DNA of 64,000 nt from Eustoma russellianum (Eukaryota > Streptophyta > Magnoliopsida > Gentianales > Gentianaceae), in assembly GCA_036186865.1 (NCBI GenBank), contig AP025054.1:20128941-20192940 (forward strand). Direction: 5' to 3'. The notes beneath the pieces were generated by a model that did no database searches, was not told the DNA's origin, and saw only the letters and a program-made list of their open reading frames with translations. A program made the translations under genes and the position numbers. This document shows, piece after piece, positions 1 through 11,479 of this stretch. Within the stretch, counting starts at the first letter, position 1; the number at the start of each line of letters is the position of its first letter.

Positions 1-1413
1 GATGAAGCTCATGTGGCATCCTCTTCTTTGACAAAACCGTGAACATCACGGCTCTAGGTGAAGGTTTTCAAGACAACAAACAAAGGTAGTGCCTTAGCAA
101 GAGTGGATTTCCCTAAACCTGCTCAAGATGCAAATGGTAAGACCCTCCAACCCTCAACTTAGTTGTATTACTTAATTAAAAAAGTGGCTAACAAGTACCC
201 CCATAAACAGTATGTGATAGGAAAAGGTGGGAGGGAGTACTCCTTGTGCCAACAAATTCAAGCAAGATCTAAAGACTATGAAGGCAAGTACACTATACTT
301 ATTTGAGGCTTGAATGTGAAAGTGCTTGCTTGAATGTCTAGATGATTTTAAGATTTAATCTTAGATGTGAAATGTTAAGCTTTGATTCATGAAACCTTCG
401 GCCTAGGGTAAAGTGGCGTGTATGTATGAGTTTTGCTCCAAAGGGGGATTCTTTGTTGATTTTAAGTACTATTATGTGATAAATCCATGATGAATATGCT
501 AAAGATCCCTCCTTTTCCATGGTTGGAGGTCACGGTTGGAAGGGGTAAAAGAAATGAGGGTAGTTTTGCAAGAAGTGATAAGCTATGAGGTAAGGTGTAA
601 ACAAGATGTATGCTTTTGTGTGTTTAGCTTAGTATGTTCTTTGTGGAGATGTGATTTTTCCATGCATGTGCATAAAAAGGGCTGTTTGGGGGTTAGGGTG
701 CGTGTGCACCAAATCTTGCTAAGGTTTAATTTAGTGGGAACATGGTGTGCATGGCCAAAGATTGATGTATGTGGCATACAAGCTGTTTTGAAAAGATTTA
801 TATATGATGTTTGTAACATGTTGAATCTGTAAATCTTCCATGAAAAAGGTGAATTTGAAGGTTAATAAAGTGTTTATGCCAAACAATGCAAGTTAGGACC
901 ATTTAGGTATGAAATGTGACAAAATTTGAAATTCACTCGAGCAGGGCAGATTTTAGGCCGTTTTGTGAGACCTGAAAGGAGCCCTTAGGGATCTTCAATT
1001 TAGTTGAGTTTTGGTATGACACTAGTCCTATGTGTATATTAAATATGAGAGTTGGAATTTTGTTAAAAAGGGGTTACGGATTATTTTTAGCGGAATTTTT
1101 ATTAAAACTGGTCATGCTGGAAAATTTCTGGGATAAACAGATTTTAACGGAATGTTTATAATAGCTTTCCAAAGCCGGCCCAAATTAAAAGGAGTTTAAT
1201 GGGCTTGCATGAAAGACAAAGGAAAGGGGCGCTGAATTGCCGAAATTCAGCAGCCTAGTTTCGTAGTTAATTAGATTAAGTGTCTTACACATTTTACATC
1301 GTCACGAGAATTTTTTTATGAATAGGAATGACATTTTTATGCGTATGTATGACAAGCACTCATGATAGTGGGCCTAACCATGAGGGATTAAGGCCGAGTA
1401 TATGGATTGATAA

Positions 1414-1433
1414 TGCTGGAAATTTTTCCAGCA
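1414..1433. repeat. LTR palindrome in G1
   Basis: A 20-bp palindrome with arms tgctggaaa and tttccagca. It recurs in the G1 3' LTR at about 44434. In G2 the position is occupied by a partly broken version (about 50547 and 57298). A similar palindrome with core tgctgaaa/tttcagca occurs three times in the unrelated C1 LTR. Confidence 0.75.
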
Positions 1434-1649
1434 TAAGGAATTGGTGTACATAGGTGTATATGTAACGCATTATATCATAATTCGCATAATACATGTCATG
1501 CATTGCATCATCATCATTTACATGATTTATGGAACTGATTTTTATGCGAAAGAAAGATGAAAAGCGTTTTTAAAGAAAAGATTCTGCTTTAAAAGAGAAC
1601 GCTTCCCACCGGTACCGTGTGTGTATGTTTCCTGGCCAGTAAGGACCCG

Positions 1650-1835
1650 CTCCAGATCCGGGGTTAATTGATCTGATGATATGGACCGTTCAGGCCCGGA
1701 GAGAATAGACATGATATGCACCGTTCAGGCCCGGAGAGAATAGACCCGATAAGTGATGACGTTACCGTTCCGAATCTGGGAATAATAGATTCGAAGGGGA
1801 GAAGTAACCGCCACAGATCCGGGAGAATAGATCTG
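1650..1835 (+). repeat. Array of hairpins with shared loop in G1 LTR
   Basis: Several short inverted repeats follow one another: cagatc/gatctg (1653-1658 and 1670-1675), gaatct/agattc (1772-1777 and 1787-1792) and cagatc/gatctg (1814-1819 and 1830-1835). Between them lie two copies of a unit containing ggcccggagagaatagac. The stems differ, but the loops resemble one another (ccggg-gaatag type). The array is present in the G1 3' LTR (about 44674-44858) and both G2 LTRs (about 50775-50932 and 57526-57683). Function is unknown; an RNA structure in the LTR transcript is my inference. Confidence 0.7.
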
Positions 1836-2668
1836 AATACTCTATTGTTTTCTTGACGATGATGTTTTGAAAGGAAAGAACGAAAGATCATATCCTCATT
1901 TTTATCATGATGCATCACACATACATATTCATGCATGTTGCATTTAATGAGTCAACGAGTAGTGGTACTGGATACTTGGACCGAATTTTTATGACTAGGT
2001 AGCTCCTAGTTATGATTTTATTAAGTGATGATCCTTGATATGTTATGAACTTTTATAAGTTGCAATCTTTTATTTTTAAGCTCTTTAATAAGTGACGACC
2101 TTGCTTAAGTTATGATCTTGATGCACTAAGTGTTGATCACTAATGGGTATTGGATGGAGGTCAGCTATGTTTCTAAACCGAATTTTTGGGGGACGGTTCT
2201 TGTACGTACTTTCCATTTAAACCTCGATTATTTATAGTATACTTGCTGGTGACTTTGTCACTCACCTGCTATTTTTCCTCCCAGAGACTGTAGGGAACAA
2301 GGTAGAATGGATTGAGGATGAACCTAGGGTCCCCTACCCGTGAGCGCAGCGAAAGATGGATGGATTAGGAGACATGACGTGCGGGTTGTGACCGATGACT
2401 TATGATGTAATTGTGATGGGAAACATTTATTTTTGAGAATTTCGGTACTTTTGATTTGGGTTGTAGAACTAAGAATGATTTCGTAGACGCTTTTAATTTG
2501 AGGTTTTAATTCTACCACGGTTTCGCTTACTTGTTGACGTGTAAGCACAAAAGTCCATGCATTTTATCATGGACTATGACATGTGATGGATTGACGCCTG
2601 GTACTCTCCTTAGTGAAGTACGGCGGGTGCACCCATTCCGGCTAGGCCGGGATGTGGGGCGCTACAGG

Positions 2669-2680
2669 TGGTATTAGAGC
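2669..2680 (+). promoter_or_regulatory. G1 primer binding site
   Basis: tggtattagagc lies two bases after the LTR end. It differs by one base (c to t) from tggtatcagagc, the complement of the 3' end of plant initiator tRNA-Met. It primes minus-strand cDNA synthesis in the family. Confidence 0.85.
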
Positions 2681-2968
2681 TGAGGCTCCAGATCCGGGCA
2701 GAATATAGAACTAGGTCATGATCGTAGACAATTAAGCTTGATCTTAGATCTAAGTTCTGATCCTAGATGAGAATTGACCTTAGACTAGGATGACTTCGAC
2801 TGGAAAAAAAATTTAGGGTCTTGGATAATGACAAAACTCTTGGTTACGGTCTTTCATAAAAATTCGAACCGTATCGTATCTATTTACATGTCGCCGAGAA
2901 CTTTCATTAAGTTACAAGTTGACTAGTGTCGTTTATTCTGGTATGACATCAAATAAAACTGACGCTAT

Positions 2969-3763
2969 GTGGTGCAGATAACCTTGCAGACCGGTATATG
3001 GACATCATCACTGTCACCTCCGGGAAGTATTGGATTTTATTACCGACAATTGGCTAAAGCACAAATTCCAAGATTTGGCAGGGAGTCCGGACCAAAAGAA
3101 GCTGAAAAATGGTTGGACGAGGTTGAGGGACACCTTTTTAGAGTTCGGGTGCCGGATGAGATGAGGGCACCAATCGTTCGGCCATTCTTGATTGGTAAAG
3201 CCGGTTAGTGGTGGAGAAAGAGTGTCCAGTCACTATCTCGGCCTATAACTTGGGCAAGATTCCTGGAAAAATTTTGTGGAGCTTACCTCTCACTGGAATT
3301 GGTGATTGAGAGGATTGAAGAATTTGATACACTAAGACAAGAACCGGGCACCCCGGTAACAGAATATGTCCGCCAGTTTACTATATTAGGACATTATACT
3401 CCCTTGATTATGGAGGATGAATAGTGGAAGATAACCAGATTCGTACGTGGTCTAAATCCTCGGATTAAAGCAAGATTAGGCAAAGTATACCCATGTACTT
3501 TCGATGGACTGTTAAAGGATTGCTATAAAGCGAAGCACGATATTAGGATGATGGAGGAACACAAGAGACTGAAGGAGCGTATGAAGAGAGAAAGTAGAAG
3601 GTGGCAGCCGTATCCTTATAGAGCCACGCAGCAAATGATCAGAGGCGCTAATATGGATCGAAGGAGGATGCATCCAAGGATTTTGGAACATCCAAACTAC
3701 CGACAGGTATATCAGATTCTCCAAACTAAAGTACTTATGTTTTACCTTACTTATTCCAAATAA
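2969..3763 (+). pseudogene. G1 gag pseudogene (retrotransposon capsid)
   Basis: A single frame of 265 codons shows a Retrotrans_gag-like capsid core: PRFG near the start, then EAEKWLDEVEGHLFRV, a WW pair, TPVTEYVRQF, and RFVRGLNPRIKARLG. It matches the layout of the intact G3 gag. Two in-frame TAG codons break it at 3206-3208 (where a Trp of the usual WW pair is expected) and 3421-3423. No CCHC knuckle, protease, RT or integrase follows; the internal region ends about 170 bp downstream. The protein would have been the capsid of the retrotransposon particle. G1 is therefore a gag-only, presumably non-autonomous derivative. Confidence 0.85.
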
Positions 3764-3898
3764 GGTTAATCATAAGGGAATGTAATAGGGAACCTTGAAG
3801 GAGGACTTCTACATAAGCAGTGATGAATGGACAGGGTAAACAACTAAAAAATTGTATAAGGACCGGGGAAACATAGAAGCATAGACCCTACTATCTCC

Positions 3899-3916
3899 AG
3901 TTTCGAGGACGAAACT
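3899..3916 (+). other. Hairpin beside the G1 polypurine tract
   Basis: A perfect 7-bp stem agtttcg/cgaaact closes an agga loop, about 10 bases before the polypurine tract. The same hairpin sits at the same place in G2 (54400-54417) and G3 (17466-17483). Confidence 0.75.
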
Positions 3917-3921
3917 TATAT

Positions 3922-3934
3922 TAAGGGGGGAGAA
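3922..3934 (+). promoter_or_regulatory. G1 polypurine tract
   Basis: taaggggggagaa lies directly before the 3' LTR start tgttgtacccc. In the family this RNase H-resistant tract primes plus-strand DNA. Confidence 0.85.
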
Positions 3935-4611
3935 TGTTGTACCCCGCCTAAATTAGTATGGTTGGGGTGAAGCGAGGAAACATAACGACATCTGGAAAGG
4001 AGGGTATCTTCGGCTTTACCTACGATTGTTTAAGATTAAAGGAAATTAGCATATCACCCAAAGCGTAATATATGAAGCAAGTGAGCTGTTGGAAGTTTTC
4101 TTAAGGTTACTAAATTTTCTGCTCAGAGGATTGAGAACAAATAGAAGAAGCCCTTTCTAATATAAGTAACTAACTATCGTTAAGAACCTTGGAGGGTTAT
4201 TCCAAGCCTTTAAGTGTCCTACTAATTAAAGATCCAAAAGGATGAAAAGAGGGAAAATACCCCTCTTCCCCATTCTAGCCGCCGGGTAGAAGAGCCATTA
4301 AGAGGCCTTTTTATTTCTAGAAAAAGGTAGTTACCTCTCTTAATTGCTTAATAAAGCAATTACCAAAGATAGTTCATAGTGTTTCCTTAGTCATAATGAT
4401 AAATGACTTAAGGATTAGGAAGAGACACACTAATCTTTGAATAATTACACTTGGGAGGGAAAGGACCCCTCCCCACCGCCGGCTTATTTTTGGAAAAAGC
4501 CAAAGGAGACTTTGTCATTTAAAACATAGCCTCTTAAGGGGTTAAGCAATTTCAAATTTAATGGGAAGTAGGTCTATGTGACACATTCATATACATATGG
4601 TATGGGCATAT
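3935..4611 (+). repeat. G1 3' LTR, left segment
   Basis: It starts tgttgtaccccgcc right after the polypurine tract and runs to the LINE A insertion point. It is non-coding, with several motifs of the type ccgccgg that recur in later LTR segments (about 33750 and 42360). This suggests the left part of this LTR consists of diverged tandem units. It continues after the LINE insertions at 32698-32863, 33541-34477 and 42072-45688. Confidence 0.85.
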
Positions 4612-4740
4612 TTTTTTTGAAAAGAGAAATTTATTATAAATAAGGCCTCACTTTTGGCGGAGAAAAACCATATTACAAGTGTCAGAATATGCGAATAAAT
4701 GAATTAAAACGCTAAGGATGAAATATCTCCAGTCGTATAT

Positions 4741-4822
4741 GATATGCCGCATTAAAACCTTGCCAAGAAAAACCACCCTTGTGGATAAAACCTTGGCGAA
4801 GGAAAAAGCGTACATATTTATA
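4741..4822 (-). other. LINE A conserved 3'-terminal hairpin block
   Basis: Read on minus this block holds a two-tier hairpin: outer arms gccaag/cttggc and inner ccac/gtgg around aagg. Five LINE copies in this window carry it (also 33004-33087, 36910-36992, 37987-38069 and 38366-38450), and it is better conserved than the rest of their 3' UTRs. In several LINE families the reverse transcriptase recognises a 3'-end RNA structure; that role here is inferred. Confidence 0.7.
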
Positions 4823-5083
4823 GACTATCATTGATATCAAGTTTTGAAAATACTGAATACAATGAAGTGGTATGTATTGTCGTCCAAGTGAGACGTGCCT
4901 CCCTTGCGTGGAAAAACTGGCATAATGTCGTTCCGAGATGACCCAGTGCATGCGCAGCGCTCATGTAATCATGTGGAGTATCCATTCCGAGGCAATAGTG
5001 CCGCCATGCAGATAAAAAAAGCAATGCTGAGCAAAGCAGCAAAAGAGTGTGGAATGGATCGATGAAAAATAAAAGTTGAAGAT

Positions 5084-5590
5084 CATACCCCGCCTGCCAG
5101 CACAAACTAATGTGCCGGCAGCGATGACAAGCATAGCCAAACTCGTCCTTAAATGTGCAACAGGAGATAGATGTGAGGGGGAACAAAACACGCCATGGGA
5201 AACAGCCATCATTGGAATGCTCCAGCTCCAAAGGAAAGCCATATTGTGTTGTCCAGAAACATACGCCAAAGTATCATGCCAGTTAAAAGAGGAACTAAAA
5301 ATGGATGATAATAGCCAATAGTGTAAGGGATTATAATGCATACCGAGCCTGTCTGTACTCAATGGAGGACAGGCAGAGAGGTCGTCAAAATGCCAAGGCA
5401 GATGGAACCCATGCACCGAGCGAACATTACGGGAGCACCTCAGCAGAGTGAAGTAGATCCGCCAATGAACAAGTGAGGAGACAAAGAAAATAATATAAGA
5501 GCTGAAAGTGAAGAGAAAATGATTATACAACAATGGTGTAGATATTATACCGCACCTGCCCGTACCGCGAATGGTACGGGTAGCGCAAAC
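5084..5590 (-). other. LINE A 3' UTR: three hairpin modules
   Basis: Three hairpins lie at about 5084-5125, 5335-5380 and 5547-5590, roughly 210-250 bases apart. Read on minus each is followed by GGTATG or GGTAT. Their stems differ in sequence yet pair well (for example ctgccggcaca with tgtgctggcag, and ctacccgtacc with ggtacgggcag). The ORF across this stretch is not conserved among LINE copies, so I treat it as non-coding. Confidence 0.65.
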
Positions 5591-5624
5591 CGAGACACGC
5601 CAATCCATTAGGAAGACTTGATGA

Positions 5625-8600
5625 TCAGCCAACGCGGAGATTTGATGATGTGAAATCGAGAAGTATTGAGGCACGGACCAGGGGTGGCAAATTATGACTA
5701 TCGAAAAATCCTGTCTTGGGGCAAAGCATTGCGTGCTGAGCTAAGTAGTGAGCTGTCATATTGGAGTCTCTATACACATGCGTGACCTCTATCCCATGTG
5801 ACTGAAGTAGCGAGCTTAAAATGGACAAATGATAATTGCCAAAAGTTTGTTGTATGGTTTGCAGTCGCGACACTAAGCATTCATAGTCGGATTCCAGCAT
5901 AATTGATCGATAGAATGGAAGAAAATACAAAAGACCAAATAAATTTGCCTGAATTTCCGCCATCAACGGCGTGCATTGTGGCAGTCTGAAGGAGATGGCA
6001 CGGACACATTCCCCATGATGAGTGCGCAATATTTCTCCCACTGCAGCATATCGAGCACCTACTGCAGCGTCCACATTTAGCTTGTGTCTACCAGGCGGTG
6101 GGCATTGCCAACGAACAATCTTGAGGCGAGGGGATCGAATGCATGGGATCCAGGAAAGAGAGAGAGAAGATCCTGCTGTAAGTTTGGTGCCCTGTATCTT
6201 GTGAATCCACATATTTATGTCAAAATGTATAGCATTTCGTAGCATGGCGGTCGAGAAAGACGTTGAACCCCCATAGGTGAGATGTGCATAGAGTTTCCAA
6301 ATGTTCAAGACTGTGAGTGCAGGGACAATAATTTTTAAAACTCCACAGAGGGAAGATGCGGTGGATCGGTACCACCATGATAATAAATATTGTCGAAGAG
6401 TAGACACCGTCGGCAGCAAACCCTGAAGTTCGGAAGAAAAAAATGCCCAGATTGGAGAGATGCGATCGCAGCGCATAAAGATGTGAGCAACTGTGGCAGA
6501 AGCTTTCCTACAAAAAGGGCACTGCGTAGGGCACATTATTGCATAACAGCCAATGAAGACCTCAAATGGTAATGCAGAATTAAAGATACGCCATAAAAAC
6601 AGTTTCGCGGATGGAGAGTGATGCTTGAACCAAATAAACTTTGATGAGAGCTGCGTAGGAACTGCTGTCCGGCAAACATTATAGGCTGATTTAAGTGTGA
6701 ACTCACCAATAGTTGACGGAGTCCACGAGAGGAATTTTCCAAAACCTGTCGTATGAGAGATACACGTAGGATGTATGCGACAGATTAACTTCCATATTGG
6801 CGAATCTGGAAGCCGCGGTGCAAAATCACCTCTCCTTCCATACTTCGTATGCATATAATTGCTCCACAAAGTGTCATTTTTATGATAGGCCCACCAGATT
6901 TTACAATGATATGTCTGTTGTAGCGGAATGAGGTCTCGGAGACCCAGACCACCCTCGTCAAATGGTCTTGTGATTTTGTTCCATGATACCCAATGATGAC
7001 GGTTGCCCCAGAAGAAGGAAGCCATTTTTCTATGAAGAATACGGATGATTGATTTAGGTAAACCACCCGCTGCTAAAATATGTAAAGGAAGAGCAGCAAT
7101 CACTGAATGTAGTAAAACTAAGCGACCAGCGTGGGTAAGGAGACGTGTGTGCCACCCATTTAAACGAGCCTCCACGTGTTGCAGCAAAGAGGTACAGAAC
7201 CTTGCTCTATTAATACCTTTGAGTAGATAGGAACCCAGATACCGAAAGGGAAGAGAAGATAGGCGCATACCAAGAATGTCCTTGAATATTCGTTGCTGAT
7301 GCGAGGCAACATTTGACGAAGGGATGATATTACTCTTATGGTAGTTCACCTTTTGTCCAGACGCTGTTTCATATTGAGTTAAGAAGCTTCGAAAATGCCG
7401 CAAGTTACGCTGGGTGCCTCGTAGAAATATAAGCAAGTCATCAGCATACGCCAAGTGCGTGATAGCGAACGGAACTCGTCCCAGCCGAAAAGATTGAATG
7501 TGCCCTGCTGCCGAAAGTGCCCTCAAACCCCTGCTGAAACCTTCAGAGGACAATATAAATAACAGTGGAGATAGTGGATCACCCTGCTTTACACCACGAA
7601 ATGGGCGAAATTGGGAAGATGGTTGGCCATTAATTAACACTGATAACCGTGTGGCACTGAGGTGATTAATAATCACACGAATGAAGAAATCCGAAAATCC
7701 AAATTTTCGCAATAAAAGTTCCAGATATTCCCAGCTTACCCTATCAAATGCCTTCATCATATCTAGTTTCAAACAGAGTTGAGAGCCTCCTTTGTCCATC
7801 ATGTGTATCATTTCCCGTGCTAACAATATCTGTGTCGAGATATCGCGTCCCGGTAAAAATCCTGTCTGCTCCGGAGATATTAAGCGCGGCAAGAGTGTAC
7901 CCAGGCGCGTAGCAAGTATACGAGTACAAACCTTACTCAAAAAATTCGTCAGACAAATAGGGCGAAAGTCACTAAATGTTTGCGGAGATTGTATCTTCGG
8001 AATCAACGTAATCAATGCACCGGCCATAACTGCTGGCTGCGGAATTCCCAGGAAAAACTCTTGTACTGCCTTTAGAACATCTGAATGTATAGTCGTCCAG
8101 CAAGAGCGATAAAAAGTACCATGAAAACCATCTGGTCCTGCAGCACTATGAGGATCCAAGTTCCACACTGCTGTCTTCACCTCTGTCTCAGACGGAAGCT
8201 GCGTGAGCACAATGTTGTCTTGGTCAGATAATAAACATGGAATGTGCGATAGAATCTCCGAATGGTCATGCGTTTCCTGCCGTGCAAATAAATTGGTATA
8301 GAACTCTACCGCAGACACCATGATTTCATCCGGAGCAGTGAGGAGAATGCCTTCAGAATTTCGGATTTGCTGTATACTAAGCTGTGCGCGTCTTCCTTTA
8401 ATAAGGGAGTGAAAATATTTAGTATTAGCATCTCCTTCTTTTAACCATTTAACCCTGGCCTTCTGCTTCCAGAATTGCATTTCATAATTTGAGGCAAGCA
8501 AATAATCCGCCTTAGCCTTATTATATGCTTGCTGCGTGACTTCCGTAGATGTGGCATCCCATCTACTCTCAGCAGTATTCAGCAACTCTTCTGCATGCTT

Positions 8601-9099
8601 CAGAGTACTGAAAATGTTTCCAAAGACATCTTTGTTCCATCGCTGTATATCCTTTTTTAGGGCAAATAATTTTCGATAAAAACCATGCATGCCACCTGTA
8701 GTTGGATAAGATTGCCACGCGTTCTGTACATAGGATTGAAAATCAGAATGGTGCAGCCATGCATCCAAAAAACGAAAGGAGCGACGAGACAGTGAAGAAG
8801 ACATTTTGGATGTCACCAGGAGTGGGGTGTGATCTGATGTTGTCCGAGGCAAGTGTGTTAACTGCAGGGTATCAAAAGGATCTTGGAACATAGCATTTAC
8901 AAAAATCCAGTCTAAACGTCTCCGAACGCGGCCAAGACCTCTACTATCTGCCCATGTAAAACGGGTACCATGATATGGGGGGGCCATAAGAGAACAGTTT
9001 TCGATACACTCATTAAAATCTTGTAACGATGCCAATGCTGGAGTGGATCTACCATGATGATCTTCCAGAGAGCAGAATGTATTAAAATCACCCCCAACT
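5625..9099 (-). CDS. LINE A ORF2, main part: endonuclease C-terminus, RT, zinc finger, RNase H
   Basis: About 1157 open codons continue from the C1 insertion point. In order they hold the end of an APE-type endonuclease (GGDFN, RLDW, SDHTPLL), a LINE reverse transcriptase with motif A KLDMMKAFDRVSW (about 7732-7772) and motif C AYADDLLIF (about 7437-7460), a zf-RVT domain (CPFCRK...HIFMRC, about 6480-6560), and an RNase H fold (KLNVDAAVG...EIQANLFGLL...LESD, about 5750-6100). The protein nicks target DNA and copies the LINE RNA at the nick. The first part of the same gene lies at 30852-31175, beyond the C1 insertion. The catalytic residues visible here look intact. Confidence 0.9.
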
Positions 9100-9896
9100 T
9101 GTAGGATCTGTAAGGCACCACTAGAAGGGGGGGGGGGTTGAATAGATGGTGCGGAAAATAAGGTTTTTAAAATTTCTTTAAACCTAATCAATTCAAGTTC
9201 TGAAAACAGATTCTGTTTTCAGGACCAGTCTTAAAACGTTTTAAAAACTAGGTTAGAGGTCTTCAAAAATTATGAAATTTTGAGAGAACTTAGCCTCAGA
9301 TGTTATGAGGGTCCCCTAAAAATTTCAAATCAAAATTCAACCTTTAACCCCTTCAAAAACCGTTGGCACTCAGATTGTGCAAATCAGCCAGAACCGGTAG
9401 ATGGTTTTGAAAACTTAATTCCTATTTGTGTGAATGTACAAAAGATCTGAAAATTAGACCAATAACTCTTCACACACTATAATTAAATGGATTGAAACAG
9501 TTTTTGAAAATTCTTTTGGGAAGTAGATCAAATACACCCAAATTCTCAACCTTTGCAAGTCTGAAAATCAGACTGCACTAGTCTCAGAACTTTTGATGTT
9601 TGAATGACTTATACTTGTCCAAAAAGGTTGAAACTTGTGCCAAATTAACCCTAGAACGTTTATGTATGTTTCTGGAAATTTTTATAATTTTTGGAAAACG
9701 TTTACTATTTTTACAAACGTGAACAATATGAGTAAACAGTGCAGAAACTGAAACGTAAATGCAGAAAGTAAATTGCACCAAGATTTTTATACTGGTTCGG
9801 TTATAAACAACCTACTCCAGTCTTCAAGGAACACCTTCCTTGGTTCACACTAATCACACACACGCAGTACACCTTACCGCAGGGTTGATAGAGTTA
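9100..9896 (-). repeat. C1 3' LTR, outer part
   Basis: It begins tgtaggatctg and corresponds to the first 790 bases of the right LTR (27804 onward). I count about 21 substitutions against that copy (about 2.7%). The G run near the edge is 11 long here and 6 in the other LTR. It is cut by G3 after gatagagtta. The ORF that enters it from LINE A is a read-through of non-coding sequence. Confidence 0.9.
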
Positions 9897-10864
9897 TGTT
9901 ACACCCCGTGTCTTTTAAGCGCAACTTTCAATACTTAGAGGTTAACCTTGAATGCAATTTAATTAATTATGTAAGATTATAAAACTTAGTCACCTAAAAC
10001 ATAGAAGAATAAGAAAGAAGGGTTCAAAATAGAGTTAAAGGTAATTCATAGAAATTACTTGAAAGGCCCCTACTAGAAGTTGAGGGAGTTACAAAAGTTG
10101 GTATAACCTCCCCATCTCAGCCATATTGGACGGTTATACCACAAAAGAAGAAGGAAAACTTCTGAGAAAAAGAGAGAGAAGAGAAAAGGAGAGGAAGAAG
10201 AAGAAGAAAGGAAAGAGAAGGAAGGAAAAGGCCATTCTAGGTTCAATTCTCATCAAAGTTCTGCAGTAAATCCGTAAGCTTAACTAGAAACAAAGGCAAG
10301 TAATCTTTCTATACGCTTTATGTAAATTTTGATACTTAGGCCCTATGTTCTTACAAAGAGAAAACATGAATCACACATTGGTATTCTTGTCTTGACTATT
10401 TTAAATGCTTTGTTATATGTAAGTCTTGTTGCTCATTGGGTAAAGTCTTGTTCTTTGGGCCATATTTCTGAAATAGTTGTGCAGTATTTGTTGTTAGTCA
10501 ACCATGCCCACGAGAGTATATATGTTGATGTGTTTCTTGTCTTGCTCTACTCTTGTGTTGATTGTATACACTTAGATGTTGAGAGTAAGTGCAGGAAATT
10601 GAGGGATGAGTGATGACATTGTTGTAGTCTTGTGGGTTGGGTATTGTTGATGATAACTCTTGAAGGTGGTGTATGATGGAAGATTTAGAGTGGATCTTGT
10701 TAGACATTCACTAAGCATCAATTCATGATTAGAGGTATGTTAAGTATGATGAATCTAGTTGTTAAGATGGATCTTTAAGTGTTGAATCTGGAAGGGTTGA
10801 AGAAGAAAGGAGTTGGGTGGAAGTTACTGCAGAAAAACTGCAGTTTGGCATCGTCAGAACACTT

Positions 10865-11116
10865 CGAACGCCTACATGAGGCGCTTCATGTCACTATAGG
10901 CGCTTCATGTAGCGTTCCATGTGTCCTGGAGCTTTCCCGTACAGAAAAACTGAAATTTAGAACCGTCAGAACACATCGAACGCCTACATGAGGCGCTTCA
11001 AGTCACATTAGGCGCTTCATGTGGTGTTCAATGTGTCCTGAATCATCCCCGAACACTTCGAACGCCTAGTAGAGGCGCTTCATGTACCATTAGGCGCTTC
11101 AAGTGGTGTTCCAAGT
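10865..11116 (+). repeat. Three palindromic repeats in G3 5' LTR
   Basis: Three direct copies (starting about 10867, 10977 and 11058) each contain cgaacgcct, a short spacer, and ggcgcttcatgt twice. Each copy folds back on itself, because gaacgcctacatgaggcgc is nearly complementary to ggcgcttcatgtagcgttc. The same block lies at 18471-18722 in the 3' LTR. Confidence 0.75.
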
Positions 11117-11479
11117 ATTCTGGAAGTATTTTTGACCCTTTAGGCGCCCTATGTAAGTGTAGTAACTTTATACACTTCTTTTGAACATAAAATGCAAGAG
11201 TATTTGAGATATATTTGAGGTGTAGATGGTAAGTTTGATCAAGTAAGCATAAGATTGAATTCTAGTGAACAAGTGAGACAAATGGACTTGGTAAAATACG
11301 TTTAGGGAGTGTTTGAGGTGCAAGACCATATCCTTGATAGACAAAATGTACGTGTGTGTGTTACATGTTGATATGAAGCTATCTGTGCATCCTGCATCAT
11401 GACATGGGCACTTGCATTTGATTTGAGATATGTTTTGCAAAAGAACAAGAAAGGTAAAGTTTGCGAAAGACAAAATGGC

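Larger units (their letters stand above)
1..2666 (+). repeat. G1 5' LTR, right-hand part (Ty3/gypsy)
   Basis: This is the 3' portion of a long LTR; its left end lies outside the window. It ends in ggggcgctaca and is followed two bases later by a tRNA-Met-type primer site. It aligns with the 3' LTR of the same element from about 42585 to 45688. Compared with that copy it lacks 437 bp at about 1149, where the 3' LTR has 43731-44167. G2 LTRs carry the equivalent segment, so this copy has a deletion. No gene is visible; the short ORFs are not conserved between LTR copies. It contains a palindrome at 1414-1433 and a hairpin array at 1650-1835. Confidence 0.9.

Noticed and set aside
4961..5674. 237-codon ORF downstream of LINE A ORF2
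   Set aside because: It overlaps the 3' UTR hairpin modules and is not kept in LINE C, D or E at the same place.
9100..9191. N-terminal extension of the LINE A ORF2 frame
   Set aside because: These codons come from the C1 LTR. The LINE coding sequence begins at the TSD at 9099.
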